A stretch of DNA of 64,000 nt from Sphingobacteriia bacterium. Lineage in GTDB: Bacteria > Bacteroidota > Bacteroidia > Chitinophagales > Chitinophagaceae. The stretch lies in the NCBI GenBank assembly GCA_947452295.1, contig CANGCK010000011.1, positions 1 to 64,000 on the forward strand, in the 5' to 3' direction. Below, piece after piece: positions 50,139 through 59,951 of the stretch (position 1 is the first letter of the stretch; the number at the start of each line of letters is the position of its first letter). Both the position numbers and the translations under genes were made by a program. The notes beneath the pieces are model-generated. The model had not been told where the DNA came from. It ran no database searches and saw only the letters and a program-made list of their open reading frames with translations.

Positions 50139-51220
50139 AACGCCTCTCCTATTTGAAGATAAAATCCTCGTGTATTTTCATTGCCTATTCCATAATCAAC
50201 TCTAATATTTAATTTTTCAGTTTTATTAATTGCGTATCTAGCCCCTATTCCATAAGAGAGTTTAAGATCATTTAAAGAATATTGCCGTAATTGGTTGGCA
50301 ACTGCCCCCATTCCACCGAATGTTACCATAGAAAATCTTTTATAAACAGGAAATCTTGTTTCTGCTTGAAAAGTAAAGCATTGTTTATCACTGTAACGAC
50401 CTTCATAATACCCACGCATTCTATTAGCACCACCTAAAGACGCCATACTTCTTAATGGAATATTGGTGCCTATATTGTTAAAACTATACAGTTGGAGGGC
50501 TAGTACATTATTTTTTGTGATTGGGATGTATTTCCTGCAATCTAGAACCACTGAGGTGAAATTTTCATCAGATCCAATTATCGAATTAAAATGATTGAAA
50601 TACAATTGAGCATACAATCCTTTATTGGATGAAAACGCGTTATTTCTGGAATCAAACGTTACACTGGCGCCCATACCAGCTACTTTATAGCCATTCCGGC
50701 CAATTATGCTTTCTTGGTCAAAAAGTCCACCTTTCAAATAATTGATATTCCATAATTGTTGAAATTCAAATAATCCACCAACAAAGAAGTTAGGGGCAAT
50801 TTTTCGCATTAAATGTAAATAGGTATAATATTGCTTATACGTATAGGATTCTTCATTTTTATCGAGTGAATGGTTGCCCATTCCCCAGAATTTATCATAA
50901 AATGAACTGAAGGATATTTGTTCTGCTAAAATGTACTTTTCATTTTTAAAGTACTGAGTGCCATTTATAGCAGCAACAAATTGTTTATATTGAGAATACA
51001 ATGCTAAGATTTGAGCACTAGATGTTCGTGAAATTGTATCTAATTTATGCGGTTTTAATGTAATAGAAGCTACTAATCCTACATCCCAACCAGTTTCTAT
51101 AGAACGAGCTAAAATAGGGAAAACAACATGAGTAGATTTTCTACTTGAATCAGATTGAGAAACAGCTTGTAAAAACAAGCCTCCAGAACATATGAATATT
51201 ACTAAAAATTTGATTTTCAT
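50135..51220 (-). CDS. BamA/TamA-family (Omp85) outer membrane surface antigen protein
   Basis: Signal peptide; GMGASVTFDSRNNAFSSNKGLYAQLYFNHF, LGGANRMRGYYEGRYSDKQCFTFQAETRFPVYKRF. Confidence 0.85.
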   Translation of the reverse strand: MKIKFLVIFICSGGLFLQAVSQSDSSRKSTHVVFPILARSIETGWDVGLVASITLKPHKLDTISRTSSAQILALYSQYKQFVAAINGTQYFKNEKYILAEQISFSSFYDKFWGMGNHSLDKNEESYTYKQYYTYLHLMRKIAPNFFVGGLFEFQQLWNINYLKGGLFDQESIIGRNGYKVAGMGASVTFDSRNNAFSSNKGLYAQLYFNHFNSIIGSDENFTSVVLDCRKYIPITKNNVLALQLYSFNNIGTNIPLRSMASLGGANRMRGYYEGRYSDKQCFTFQAETRFPVYKRFSMVTFGGMGAVANQLRQYSLNDLKLSYGIGARYAINKTEKLNIRVDYGIGNENTRGFYLQIGEAF

Positions 51221-51371
51221 GAAGTTGTAAATTAATATGTATTGTCAATATAAATATATTATTTCAGATAAAACAAGTGGGTATTTGCAGTATTTTGTAC
51301 ATTTGTAAGTATATTTTTACCAAAACAAAAATATAGTATTAACTAATTGTTATTTTAAAGTTAATGGAAGG

Positions 51372-52184
51372 ATGAAAAAATGGGAATGTGATTTTAAACT
51401 AGGAGAAAAAATTACCGACGAGCAACTCAATTTTTTTAATGAGCATGGTGTTATCATCTTCAGGAATTTTTTAACAAAAGAGAAAGTTGATGAATGTATT
51501 AGCGAATTGAAAAGAATTGAAGAAAATTGGCTGAATGAAGGTAGAGATAAAGTTAACGGTATTCCATTGAAATTTGGGAAAAATGAAGATGGCTCTCCTA
51601 CTATACAACGCTTATGTTTTAGTTCATTGTTCAGTGAACCATTGCATCAACTGCTTGGAGATATGCGTTTAAGTGCATTAACTTCCCTCTTAAAACCTTA
51701 TGAAGGTAGGGTTGGTGAAAATGAAAAAGATGGTTTAGTTATTAATAATTATATTAATACCCCTAATAGTACATTTACACAAATGGGATGGCATACAGAT
51801 AGTCCCAGAGATTTGTTCTTAGGCCAAAAAATTATGCCAATGCTAAATGTTGGTATACATTTAGATACCTGTTTATTTGACAATGGCGGATTAAGGGTAT
51901 TACCAGGAACACATAAACAAAGTGTACTTAAATTATTATTTGGCAAAAAGTATTTCATAGACAATTCTGATGATGAGCGTGAAGTAGGTTTTGATATACA
52001 ATCGGGGGATTTAACCGTGCATGATGGCAGAACTTGGCATCGTGTTAAACAATCACCACTAATAGGAGAAGCATCTAGAAGAAGAGTAATGTATGTGCCA
52101 ATTATTACTGGAAAATATATGCCTAAAGATGAAAATAGTAAAACCCCATTTTATCATAAATTGTCGGCAAAAGTTCCTAGATAA
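51372..52184 (+). CDS. Phytanoyl-CoA dioxygenase family protein
   Basis: FFNEHGVIIFRNFLTKEKVDECI...MGWHTDSPRDLF...DNGGLRVLPGTHKQSV...LTVHDGRTWHRVKQSP. Confidence 0.87.
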   Translation: MKKWECDFKLGEKITDEQLNFFNEHGVIIFRNFLTKEKVDECISELKRIEENWLNEGRDKVNGIPLKFGKNEDGSPTIQRLCFSSLFSEPLHQLLGDMRLSALTSLLKPYEGRVGENEKDGLVINNYINTPNSTFTQMGWHTDSPRDLFLGQKIMPMLNVGIHLDTCLFDNGGLRVLPGTHKQSVLKLLFGKKYFIDNSDDEREVGFDIQSGDLTVHDGRTWHRVKQSPLIGEASRRRVMYVPIITGKYMPKDENSKTPFYHKLSAKVPR

Positions 52185-52203
52185 AAAGTACACGAACGTA
52201 TTT

Positions 52204-52231
52204 AAAAGTCAACCCCGGTTGACTTTTTTAA
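52204..52231 (+). terminator. Intrinsic terminator
   Basis: AAAAGTCAACCCCGGTTGACTTTTTTA hairpin. Confidence 0.8.
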
Positions 52232-52260
52232 TGATGTATAATCAATTAAAATAGTAGATT

Positions 52261-53046
52261 ATGGATAAGCACTATGCATTAATTACTGGAGCAAGTAAGG
52301 GAATAGGCAAGGCCATTGCTGCCGAATTAGCTCAAAAAGGTTATGGAATTTTATTAGTAGCCCGCAGCGCCGAATTACTAGAAGAATATGCAACTCAATT
52401 AGCTGCAAAGTATAACGTACCTACAGCTTATTTAGCTATTGATTTGGCAAAACCAACATCAGCCAATGAGATATTTAATTGGAGTACTTCTAATGGCTTT
52501 AAAATAAGTATATTAATCAATAATGCAGGTTACGGTTTAAATGGTTTAATAGACGACTACACATTGGAGGAGCATTTACAAATGATGCAAGTAAATATGA
52601 ATAGTTTGGTGAGCCTAACTTATTTATTTTTACCATTGTTGAAAAAAATGGAGCGAGCATATATAGGAAATATAGCCAGTGGTGCTGCTTATCAATCCGT
52701 TCCAGGCCTAAATATTTATGCAGCTAGTAAAGCTTTTGTATTGAGTTTTAGCCGAGGATTAGCGTATGAATTAAGAAAAACCAACGTACGTGTAACTTGT
52801 GTTTGTCCGGGAGCTACGGACACCCAGTTTGCTATTAGAGCCAATGTAACAAATGAGAAAGCGGTAAAAATGGCTAAAAAGTTCAATATGAATCCGGTTT
52901 CGGTAGCTAAAATAAGTATTAAGGGTATTTTGGCTGGTAAGGCGGAAGTTGTGCCCGGTTTTATTAATAAAATGGCTCGATTTTTTGCGAATATATTACC
53001 AGATAAAATCTTAGAAAAATCTGCGGCAGATATTTATGGACTATAA
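52261..53046 (+). CDS. Short-chain dehydrogenase/reductase
   Basis: ALITGASKGIGKAIAAELAQKGYGILLVARS...ILINNAGYGLNG...YAASKAFVLSFSRGLAYELRKTNVRVTCVCPGATDTQF. Confidence 0.92.
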   Translation: MDKHYALITGASKGIGKAIAAELAQKGYGILLVARSAELLEEYATQLAAKYNVPTAYLAIDLAKPTSANEIFNWSTSNGFKISILINNAGYGLNGLIDDYTLEEHLQMMQVNMNSLVSLTYLFLPLLKKMERAYIGNIASGAAYQSVPGLNIYAASKAFVLSFSRGLAYELRKTNVRVTCVCPGATDTQFAIRANVTNEKAVKMAKKFNMNPVSVAKISIKGILAGKAEVVPGFINKMARFFANILPDKILEKSAADIYGL

Positions 53047-53060
53047 AATTGCCTACATAT

Positions 53061-53091
53061 TTTGATAATAATAATTATTGTTTTATATTTG
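53061..53091 (+). promoter_or_regulatory. Bacteroidota promoter for tRNA-Arg (TTTG-N19-TATATTTG)
   Basis: Exact -33 TTTG (53061-53064), 19-nt spacer, -7 TATATTTG (53084-53091), 20 bp before the tRNA. Confidence 0.8.
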
Positions 53092-53110
53092 CAGCCCCTT
53101 AGGGGATTAA

Positions 53111-53184
53111 GGCTGCGTAGCTCAACTGAATAGAGCATCTGACTACGGATCAGAAGGTTTTAGGTTTGAATCCTAACGCGGTCA
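53111..53184 (+). tRNA. tRNA-Arg (anticodon ACG)
   Basis: GGCTGCGTAGCTCAACTGAATAGAGCATCTGACTACGGATCAGAAGGTTTTAGGTTTGAATCCTAACGCGGTCA; anticodon loop CTACGGA. Confidence 0.95.
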
Positions 53185-53188
53185 CACT

Positions 53189-53222
53189 AAAAAAGAGTTA
53201 CATAATTGTAACTCTTTTTTTA
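53189..53222 (+). terminator. Intrinsic terminator after tRNA-Arg
   Basis: AAAAAGAGTTAC-ataatt-GTAACTCTTTTTTT. Confidence 0.85.
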
Positions 53223-53298
53223 TTTATAATTGGTTGGAATGTTATTGATAAAATATTTACTGAACAATACCAATAATAGTTTTTTAACCGAATCAAAA

Positions 53299-53335
53299 TA
53301 AAAAAACCAACTGCCATTAACAGTTGGTTTTTTTA
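53299..53335 (-). terminator. Intrinsic terminator (likely of the SusC/SusD/DUF4397 unit; symmetrical)
   Basis: AAAAAACCAACTG-ccattaa-CAGTTGGTTTTTTT. Confidence 0.8.
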
Positions 53336-53363
53336 TTTAAGTTAAATCAGTTATTAACTTGTA

Positions 53364-54152
53364 TTAGTGAATATAGGTAGCTAATGAACGGGCTTTTGTT
53401 CCGGAAGTTAACTTACCATCACCTCTATAAATCATTGTATAAACACGCTGATCAGTAAATGATGCACCATTTAGAGTAGATAGTACATTTAATGTACCTG
53501 CTCTTCTAACAAATAGTGTATCACTTGCAGTTGATTCAAGTGGAATATTTTGGAAATCAACCACTTGGCCAGGTTTAATATTTGAAACAATATTAGCTCC
53601 TCTTCTCTTAGAATAAACATCAATATTTTTGCCAGCTGTATCGTTTAATACTGCATGAACAAAACGCATGCTGTAATTACTTTTGTTTGGAGTGGTAAAC
53701 TTATCTTCTAATATCATCTTTACAGAATCAACATTCGAATAATAGTTATCAGTTATTATGATTGAGTAATAACTACCTTTTGCATATGATCTGTCAGACA
53801 AAGAAAAAGGAATAGAATCTCCATTTTCCTTAAGTTTTCCACCGAAAGAGAAAGTAAGATTATTAACACCAGGATTAACGCCAAAATATCCATTTTGAGT
53901 AGTACCTGAAACGGGGAATTGACCTCCGAATGATATAAAGGTATTACTTACTCTATTGAAATTAACATAGATATTAAGTGAATCGGGTGCATTATAAAAT
54001 GTTCTGAAACTAGGTGCTACATGTATCACTCTAACGAAAGCTTTATCACTTCCTAATGTGTAATTAGCAACAAGATCAGTCTGTTTTGTACAAGCTGTTA
54101 ACAACATCATACCTGATGCTATTAATAATGTATATGTTATAATTTTTTTCAT
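53364..54152 (-). CDS. DUF4397 domain-containing lipoprotein
   Basis: Lipobox LLTAC; AFVRVIHVAPSFRTFYNAPDSLNIYVNFNRVSNTFISFGGQFP, MRFVHAVLNDTAGKNIDVYSKR. Confidence 0.85.
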   Translation of the reverse strand: MKKIITYTLLIASGMMLLTACTKQTDLVANYTLGSDKAFVRVIHVAPSFRTFYNAPDSLNIYVNFNRVSNTFISFGGQFPVSGTTQNGYFGVNPGVNNLTFSFGGKLKENGDSIPFSLSDRSYAKGSYYSIIITDNYYSNVDSVKMILEDKFTTPNKSNYSMRFVHAVLNDTAGKNIDVYSKRRGANIVSNIKPGQVVDFQNIPLESTASDTLFVRRAGTLNVLSTLNGASFTDQRVYTMIYRGDGKLTSGTKARSLATYIH

Positions 54153-54172
54153 TGTATAAGTTTATTGTGTAT

Positions 54173-55795
54173 TTACTTTTGCGAGAACCAACCTTCCTTA
54201 GTATGATAGTTTGCTTTATCAGCACCAATACGGATTAATTCTGCCATATTCCATACATATTCTGAGTTATATCTTGGACGTACTCTGTAAACAGGTAAAC
54301 CACCATTATCAACATATAAATTTGATCCAGTAGGAATGGTAAAATCAGCATAAACAGGTGTTCCAGTTACAGGATCTTTATCAACGTTATAATGGTATCT
54401 TCTCATATCTACCCAAGTTTCTAAAATACCATGACCCCATAATGAAATATACTTTTGCAACATAATGTGCGATAAAGTTAACTGAGCAGGAACAACAACT
54501 GGATTGGCTATATAAGCGTCTCTGGTTGCTGTAGTTATTAATTTAGCGGAAGGAATACCATCGCTATATTTACTACTTAACATATCGAAATTTAATCGAA
54601 TACCATCTTTATAAGCAGATGCAGCCAATGCAGGATCTCCTTTTCTTAAAGCAGCTTCAGCTATCATAAATTTAACTTCGCTGGCAGTTAAAATGGGTGA
54701 TTCGGCATAATTCTTAAAAATATAAGTACATCCAGTATCTAACCCACCAGCTGGTGCAGCTGTTGTAGTGTTGGTACTACCATAAAAATTATTAGGTCTG
54801 TCATTAACGTTGGTAATTGCAGTAACACCTTTATTGGGCTGAACACCAATTAATGTTCCGTTAGGATTTGGTTTTAACATATACCATCTTCTTGGATCTT
54901 GTACACCAGGAAAAGCAGAATTTGCACCAGTCATTAATTTTACACTGTATTCGCTCTGACGGAAGGAACCAATTCCATTATTACTAAAAGGGCCATTGTA
55001 ATTAGCACTTCTATTGCTACCTGTAGCAATGTATTTTAAACTCGCATTATCATCATTGGTTAGAATTGATAAGTTAGCGTAATAAATTACAGAATCAGGC
55101 TTGTAAGATGTTTTGTTACTCAAGTGATTGTATGATCTGGCTAGAATTCCATTTACAAATTTCTTCCATTTATTTACATCACCATTGTATAAATATTGGT
55201 CACCTTTAGCAAGATTTGCTGAGCTAACACCGTCACCAGTCTTATTTAAATTATCTAAGGCTTTGAAGCATAATTGACGAACATAGTCATAAACTTCAGG
55301 CTCAGTATCATATTTAAATGTAAGTTGACTGGTATTAAATGCTTCTTTTAAAATAATTTCACCATAGTAATCGCTCATGGTTAACCAGCTCCAAGCAAAA
55401 ATAGCTTGACCAACACCTACATAATCCCATTTCTTTTCTTCTTCAGCCCACTTAATCATATTCATTAAGTTTTGGCCTAAATCGTAATAGTGTGTACGCC
55501 AAGTTGAAGCAGCATTATCTGATGCAGCTGTGTAACCCATTTGATCGTAAACATCTCCAGAAGTAGACATTTGCCAGTTTTGAATATAGCGACCAATAAA
55601 TCTCATATCATTAGCAGGACCATGGTATGCAGTATTACCAACCATACTGGCAACTATAGGAGCGAGTAAAGTTTCAACTGGAACTTTAACATCGGCATTG
55701 GGATTTTGGTATGCTTCGTCAATTTTCTTACTGCAAGATAACATTGAAGCAATCGTTGCAATTAGAAAGAAGGTTTTAAAAAATTTATATTTCAT
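54173..55795 (-). CDS. SusD/RagB family nutrient-binding outer membrane lipoprotein
   Basis: Lipobox SMLSC; GQAIFAWSWLTMSDYYGEIILKEAF; directly downstream of SusC-like gene. Confidence 0.92.
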   Translation of the reverse strand: MKYKFFKTFFLIATIASMLSCSKKIDEAYQNPNADVKVPVETLLAPIVASMVGNTAYHGPANDMRFIGRYIQNWQMSTSGDVYDQMGYTAASDNAASTWRTHYYDLGQNLMNMIKWAEEEKKWDYVGVGQAIFAWSWLTMSDYYGEIILKEAFNTSQLTFKYDTEPEVYDYVRQLCFKALDNLNKTGDGVSSANLAKGDQYLYNGDVNKWKKFVNGILARSYNHLSNKTSYKPDSVIYYANLSILTNDDNASLKYIATGSNRSANYNGPFSNNGIGSFRQSEYSVKLMTGANSAFPGVQDPRRWYMLKPNPNGTLIGVQPNKGVTAITNVNDRPNNFYGSTNTTTAAPAGGLDTGCTYIFKNYAESPILTASEVKFMIAEAALRKGDPALAASAYKDGIRLNFDMLSSKYSDGIPSAKLITTATRDAYIANPVVVPAQLTLSHIMLQKYISLWGHGILETWVDMRRYHYNVDKDPVTGTPVYADFTIPTGSNLYVDNGGLPVYRVRPRYNSEYVWNMAELIRIGADKANYHTKEGWFSQK

Positions 55796-55834
55796 AAAAT
55801 ATACTTTATTCGTTTTAAGTTAATTGGTGTAAAA

Positions 55835-58800
55835 TTAAAATCCAGCTTTTAAACCAAGGTTTACACTAATAGGTGTACCAATATTTCCATAATCAAAGCC
55901 AAAACCACCTACACCACGTGTTCCAGAAGTATTTCCGTTAACAGCAGGATCTGCACCTAAATAATTGGTAATTAAAATCAAGTCATTACCAGTTACGAAG
56001 AAGCCCAATGATTTTAAGAACGATAAGTTTTTAATACTTTTCGGATTAACTGCATAATTTAAGGTAAGGTCTCTTAATCTTAACCAGTTTACATTTTTTT
56101 GGATGAATTCTTCTTCAGGCATTCTTGAAGTATAATAAGCCTGTAAGTCATAAGGTCTAACAACAATAGTGTTCTTAGTAGGGTTAGCCGTATTTTGAAG
56201 ACCATCATTCAATACGCCGTTAACAATTCTACTAACAGTTCTATCATCATTTCTGGTACTCTTACCTCTTATAGTTAAGAACATATCAGTAGCATTAAAT
56301 ATGTCTCCGCCAACTTTTAAATCCCAAAGCATACTTAACGTCCAATTTTTGTACCTGAAGTTATTGAGAATACCTAAAGTGAAATTAGGGTTTCTATCTC
56401 CTCTAACTTTAAAGTTTTGATCAACTAATGGTAAACCATTGGCCGGATCAATTAATATATCTCCATTAAGATTTCTTTGGTAACCCCAAGCAGTGATACT
56501 TGTACTTGGACCACCTTGTATTAAACCACCTCTTGCGCTACCATATAACCAGGTATCAGAAATATAAAATTCCGGAACGTTAGCAGGTAGAGACAATACT
56601 TCATTTCTCATTCTGTTGAAATTCAAACGGAAATTCCATCCAAAATTTTTATGTTGAATAGGGCTCGCATCTAAACTAATTTCAATACCAGTATTTCTAG
56701 TTGAACCAACATTTAACGTATTTAATACATATCCTGTTGCATAACTTGCTCTAAAGTTTTCAGCAATTTGCTTTTCATTCAACGTATTGTAATACGTTAC
56801 ATCCAAGCCAATTTTATTGTTGAATAATTTAAATTCAGTACCAATTTCATACGTTTTCTGGCGTTCTGGTTCTAGATAATAGTTGTTGTTGTTAAATGCA
56901 TACGTATTACCACCACCACTAGATAAAGCAAAGTTGAATACTGATTGGTTGGCATACGGTGAACTAGATCTAGCTGTTTGTGCCAATGATCCTCTTAATT
57001 TAAAGTAATTGATTATATTACCTTTTTTAATTTGAGGGAAGATATCAGACATGATAAAGCTGATACTACCTGCAGGATAATTGTAGTTTCTATAATCGGC
57101 AGGGAAAATAGAAGAATTTTCAAAACGATGAGAATAAGAGAAGAATGCTAAGTTTTTATAGCTTAATGCTGCTTCCCCAAAATATGCATTTTGACGGCTA
57201 ATGCTTAAGTTATATCCACCAGTTCTGATCGCATTACTCAATCTGGTTCTTCCTGTATTTCCAATATTATTACTATCACTTGCAAAACGGTAATCACCTT
57301 TTACAAAAAATCCTGATACAGCATACATTTGTGTCTCATAATCTTGCCACATATTACCTACCATTACTCTGGCACTAAAATCACCAATTGTTTTTTTAGC
57401 TGTAGCAGTAATAGTATGGTTATATCCATAATAATTACGGTAATAATTATCTTGAGAACCTTTAGTGGTTAATGCTAAAGATGATAAAGAATCAATGATT
57501 GTATAACCTGTAGATCTGTAATAATCATATCCAAAACGACCTGAAATAGACAACCAAGATGTTGGGTTAATATTAATACCTAAAGTAGTAAGTACCCTAT
57601 CTGTTTTATCGTAACTCCTGTTATTGTTTGCACTAAATAAAGGGTTATCAAATTCATTATTACCTAACTTAATTTTTTGCGCATTTGAATCAACAAAATT
57701 GTTGATGTTGTTATCCATTGGCCATAACATCAAATTCAACAAATAACCACCTGCACCTCTCAAAGGTTTTTGGTTATTGCTGTTGATGTAAGAAATTGCA
57801 GGAGATACATCAATGTATTTACCAATTTTAGTGGTATTAGATAAACGGAAATTGTATCTATTATAAGTATTGTTAGGAACAACACCTAATTGATTGAATG
57901 CAGATCCAGATAATCTCCAAGAAGTATTTTTCTTACCATATTCTAAACTGATATTATGTGTTTGAGATTTACCAGTTTGGAAGAATGTTTTAACGTTATC
58001 GTATATAGTATTATCAGCAGTAGTTGCTGGTCCGAAATAAGAAAAAACTGCTTTGTCAGTTAGCCCAAAATTTCCTTGACCGTACATGTTAGAATAACTT
58101 GGGAAACGATTGATTTTTTGCATCCTAAAACTGTTGTCGTAATTAACAACAATTTTGCCAGTAGCTTTTGCTTTTTTAGTAGTAATAACAATTGCACCTG
58201 AACTTGCCTGGCTACCATACAATGCAGTGGCTTCTGGTCCTTTTAATACAGTTACGTTTTCAATATCATTCGGATTCACATCGGCAATACGATTGGTATA
58301 GTCGTTAGATCTATTTGGTTTATCAGACGCTAAACCCAATTGAGAACCACCGTTGCTGGTTTCGTTCACAGTTTGGTTATCAACAATTACCCCATCAATT
58401 ACAAATAATGGTTGGTTACTTAAAGCCATTGAGTTAAAACCTCTTAATACGATATTTGAAGAAGCACCAGCCTGACCACCAGTTGAAGTGATAGAAGCAC
58501 CTGCTACCCTACCTTGTAAGCTGTTCACAAAGTTCTCACGTTGGCTCTCAGCAATATCTTTACCTGTAACTTTTTGTACAGAATAACCCAATTCTCTTGG
58601 TTTTCTTTTTATATCCATTGCCACAACTACCTCTTCCAATTCATTCACTGAACTTTTTAAAGAAATAGACAAATTGCCATCACGTAAAGCAACACGCTGA
58701 CTTTCATAACCAATATAACTAACTAATACAGTTTGTCCCTTGTTGGCTTTAATTGAAAAAGAACCATTGTCTTTTGTTTGTTCTGTTGTATTTGTTCCTA

Positions 58801-58948
58801 CAACCTTAATGGTAACACCAGATAAAGGTGTTTTTTTGTCAGCATCCAGTACTGTACCGGAAATTGTTTGACTTTGCCCATAAATAGGTAGCGAGAACAA
58901 AAACAGTAAAACCATTACTGACTTTGTCAAGCTTAGCATTTTTTTCAT
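55835..58948 (-). CDS. SusC/RagA family TonB-linked outer membrane protein
   Basis: ISGTVLDADKKTPLSGVTIKVVGTNT, VVAMDIKRKPRELGYSVQKVTGKDI, NPNDIENVTVLKGPEATALYGSQASSGAIVITTKK. Confidence 0.96.
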   Translation of the reverse strand: MKKMLSLTKSVMVLLFLFSLPIYGQSQTISGTVLDADKKTPLSGVTIKVVGTNTTEQTKDNGSFSIKANKGQTVLVSYIGYESQRVALRDGNLSISLKSSVNELEEVVVAMDIKRKPRELGYSVQKVTGKDIAESQRENFVNSLQGRVAGASITSTGGQAGASSNIVLRGFNSMALSNQPLFVIDGVIVDNQTVNETSNGGSQLGLASDKPNRSNDYTNRIADVNPNDIENVTVLKGPEATALYGSQASSGAIVITTKKAKATGKIVVNYDNSFRMQKINRFPSYSNMYGQGNFGLTDKAVFSYFGPATTADNTIYDNVKTFFQTGKSQTHNISLEYGKKNTSWRLSGSAFNQLGVVPNNTYNRYNFRLSNTTKIGKYIDVSPAISYINSNNQKPLRGAGGYLLNLMLWPMDNNINNFVDSNAQKIKLGNNEFDNPLFSANNNRSYDKTDRVLTTLGININPTSWLSISGRFGYDYYRSTGYTIIDSLSSLALTTKGSQDNYYRNYYGYNHTITATAKKTIGDFSARVMVGNMWQDYETQMYAVSGFFVKGDYRFASDSNNIGNTGRTRLSNAIRTGGYNLSISRQNAYFGEAALSYKNLAFFSYSHRFENSSIFPADYRNYNYPAGSISFIMSDIFPQIKKGNIINYFKLRGSLAQTARSSSPYANQSVFNFALSSGGGNTYAFNNNNYYLEPERQKTYEIGTEFKLFNNKIGLDVTYYNTLNEKQIAENFRASYATGYVLNTLNVGSTRNTGIEISLDASPIQHKNFGWNFRLNFNRMRNEVLSLPANVPEFYISDTWLYGSARGGLIQGGPSTSITAWGYQRNLNGDILIDPANGLPLVDQNFKVRGDRNPNFTLGILNNFRYKNWTLSMLWDLKVGGDIFNATDMFLTIRGKSTRNDDRTVSRIVNGVLNDGLQNTANPTKNTIVVRPYDLQAYYTSRMPEEEFIQKNVNWLRLRDLTLNYAVNPKSIKNLSFLKSLGFFVTGNDLILITNYLGADPAVNGNTSGTRGVGGFGFDYGNIGTPISVNLGLKAGF

Positions 58949-59106
58949 AAATATTGTTGTTTAGTTCTGGTTACTCGGAAACTTGCATAATCACGCAAAT
59001 AACCGCTTTAAAATTCTTTAATTAAAAGTTAAATATATTAAAATAATGGTAAAACAAATTTTATTGGGGATAAAAATGCAATTAAAAGCATTTACATATA
59101 ATATTT

Positions 59107-59853
59107 TTATAATACATCTAGACCTTTATCAATAAAGGGTTGTAATAATGGATCATCTGGCATTAATTCGGTGACCAATAAGTCTAATTTATCGAGGGTA
59201 CATACCTGTAAACGTTTGGTACTATTTAGTTTTTCGGCAATAGACAATGAAATAACTTTATCGGCACAATTGATCATTGCTTTTTTAACTTCAATAATTT
59301 CCCACTCCAAATCGGTGATACCAAAATCTGGATCAATACTATTGGTGCCTAATAAGCAAATATCTGCCCGTATTTGGCTCAATCTATTGACTACTTCGGC
59401 TCCTACGGCCATTTGGGCACTTTTTAATAATTTGTTACCTAAAAATATAACTTCGGCATTGGGATGATCTAATAATTCGAGTGCAATGGGCACATTGGCA
59501 GTAACAAAAGTGGCAGATAAATCGGGAGGCAATAGTTTAACCAATTCTCGCATAGTTGTACCACCAGATATTACAATTAACATCCCATTTTTAAGTAATG
59601 GAATTGTTTTTTTAGCAATGATTTGTTTTTCTGGCAATGCATACACATTATTTCTTTCAATCGTTACATGAAAAGACTTAGACAAAGCACCACCATGAAC
59701 TTTAATTAGTTTGCCCTCTTCTGTAAGCTCTTGTAAATCTCTTCTTACTGTATCTTCTGAAACATTTAATTGGATACATAAATCTGCAGAAAGCACTTTG
59801 TTATGGATATTAATTTGTTGCATTATAAATGCGTGTCTTTCTTTCTTAAGCAT
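59107..59853 (-). CDS. DeoR/GlpR family transcriptional regulator
   Basis: LKKERHAFIMQQINIHNKVLSADLCIQLNVSEDTVRRDLQELTEEGKLIKVHGGAL. Confidence 0.93.
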   Translation of the reverse strand: MLKKERHAFIMQQINIHNKVLSADLCIQLNVSEDTVRRDLQELTEEGKLIKVHGGALSKSFHVTIERNNVYALPEKQIIAKKTIPLLKNGMLIVISGGTTMRELVKLLPPDLSATFVTANVPIALELLDHPNAEVIFLGNKLLKSAQMAVGAEVVNRLSQIRADICLLGTNSIDPDFGITDLEWEIIEVKKAMINCADKVISLSIAEKLNSTKRLQVCTLDKLDLLVTELMPDDPLLQPFIDKGLDVL

Positions 59854-59951
59854 GCTTAAAAATAATTACTTTGCCTAAATTTTCAATAATATTTATTTAT
59901 TTGATCACCAAGTCCTAACTCTACCTATTTTTACAGTACGATCTATACAAT

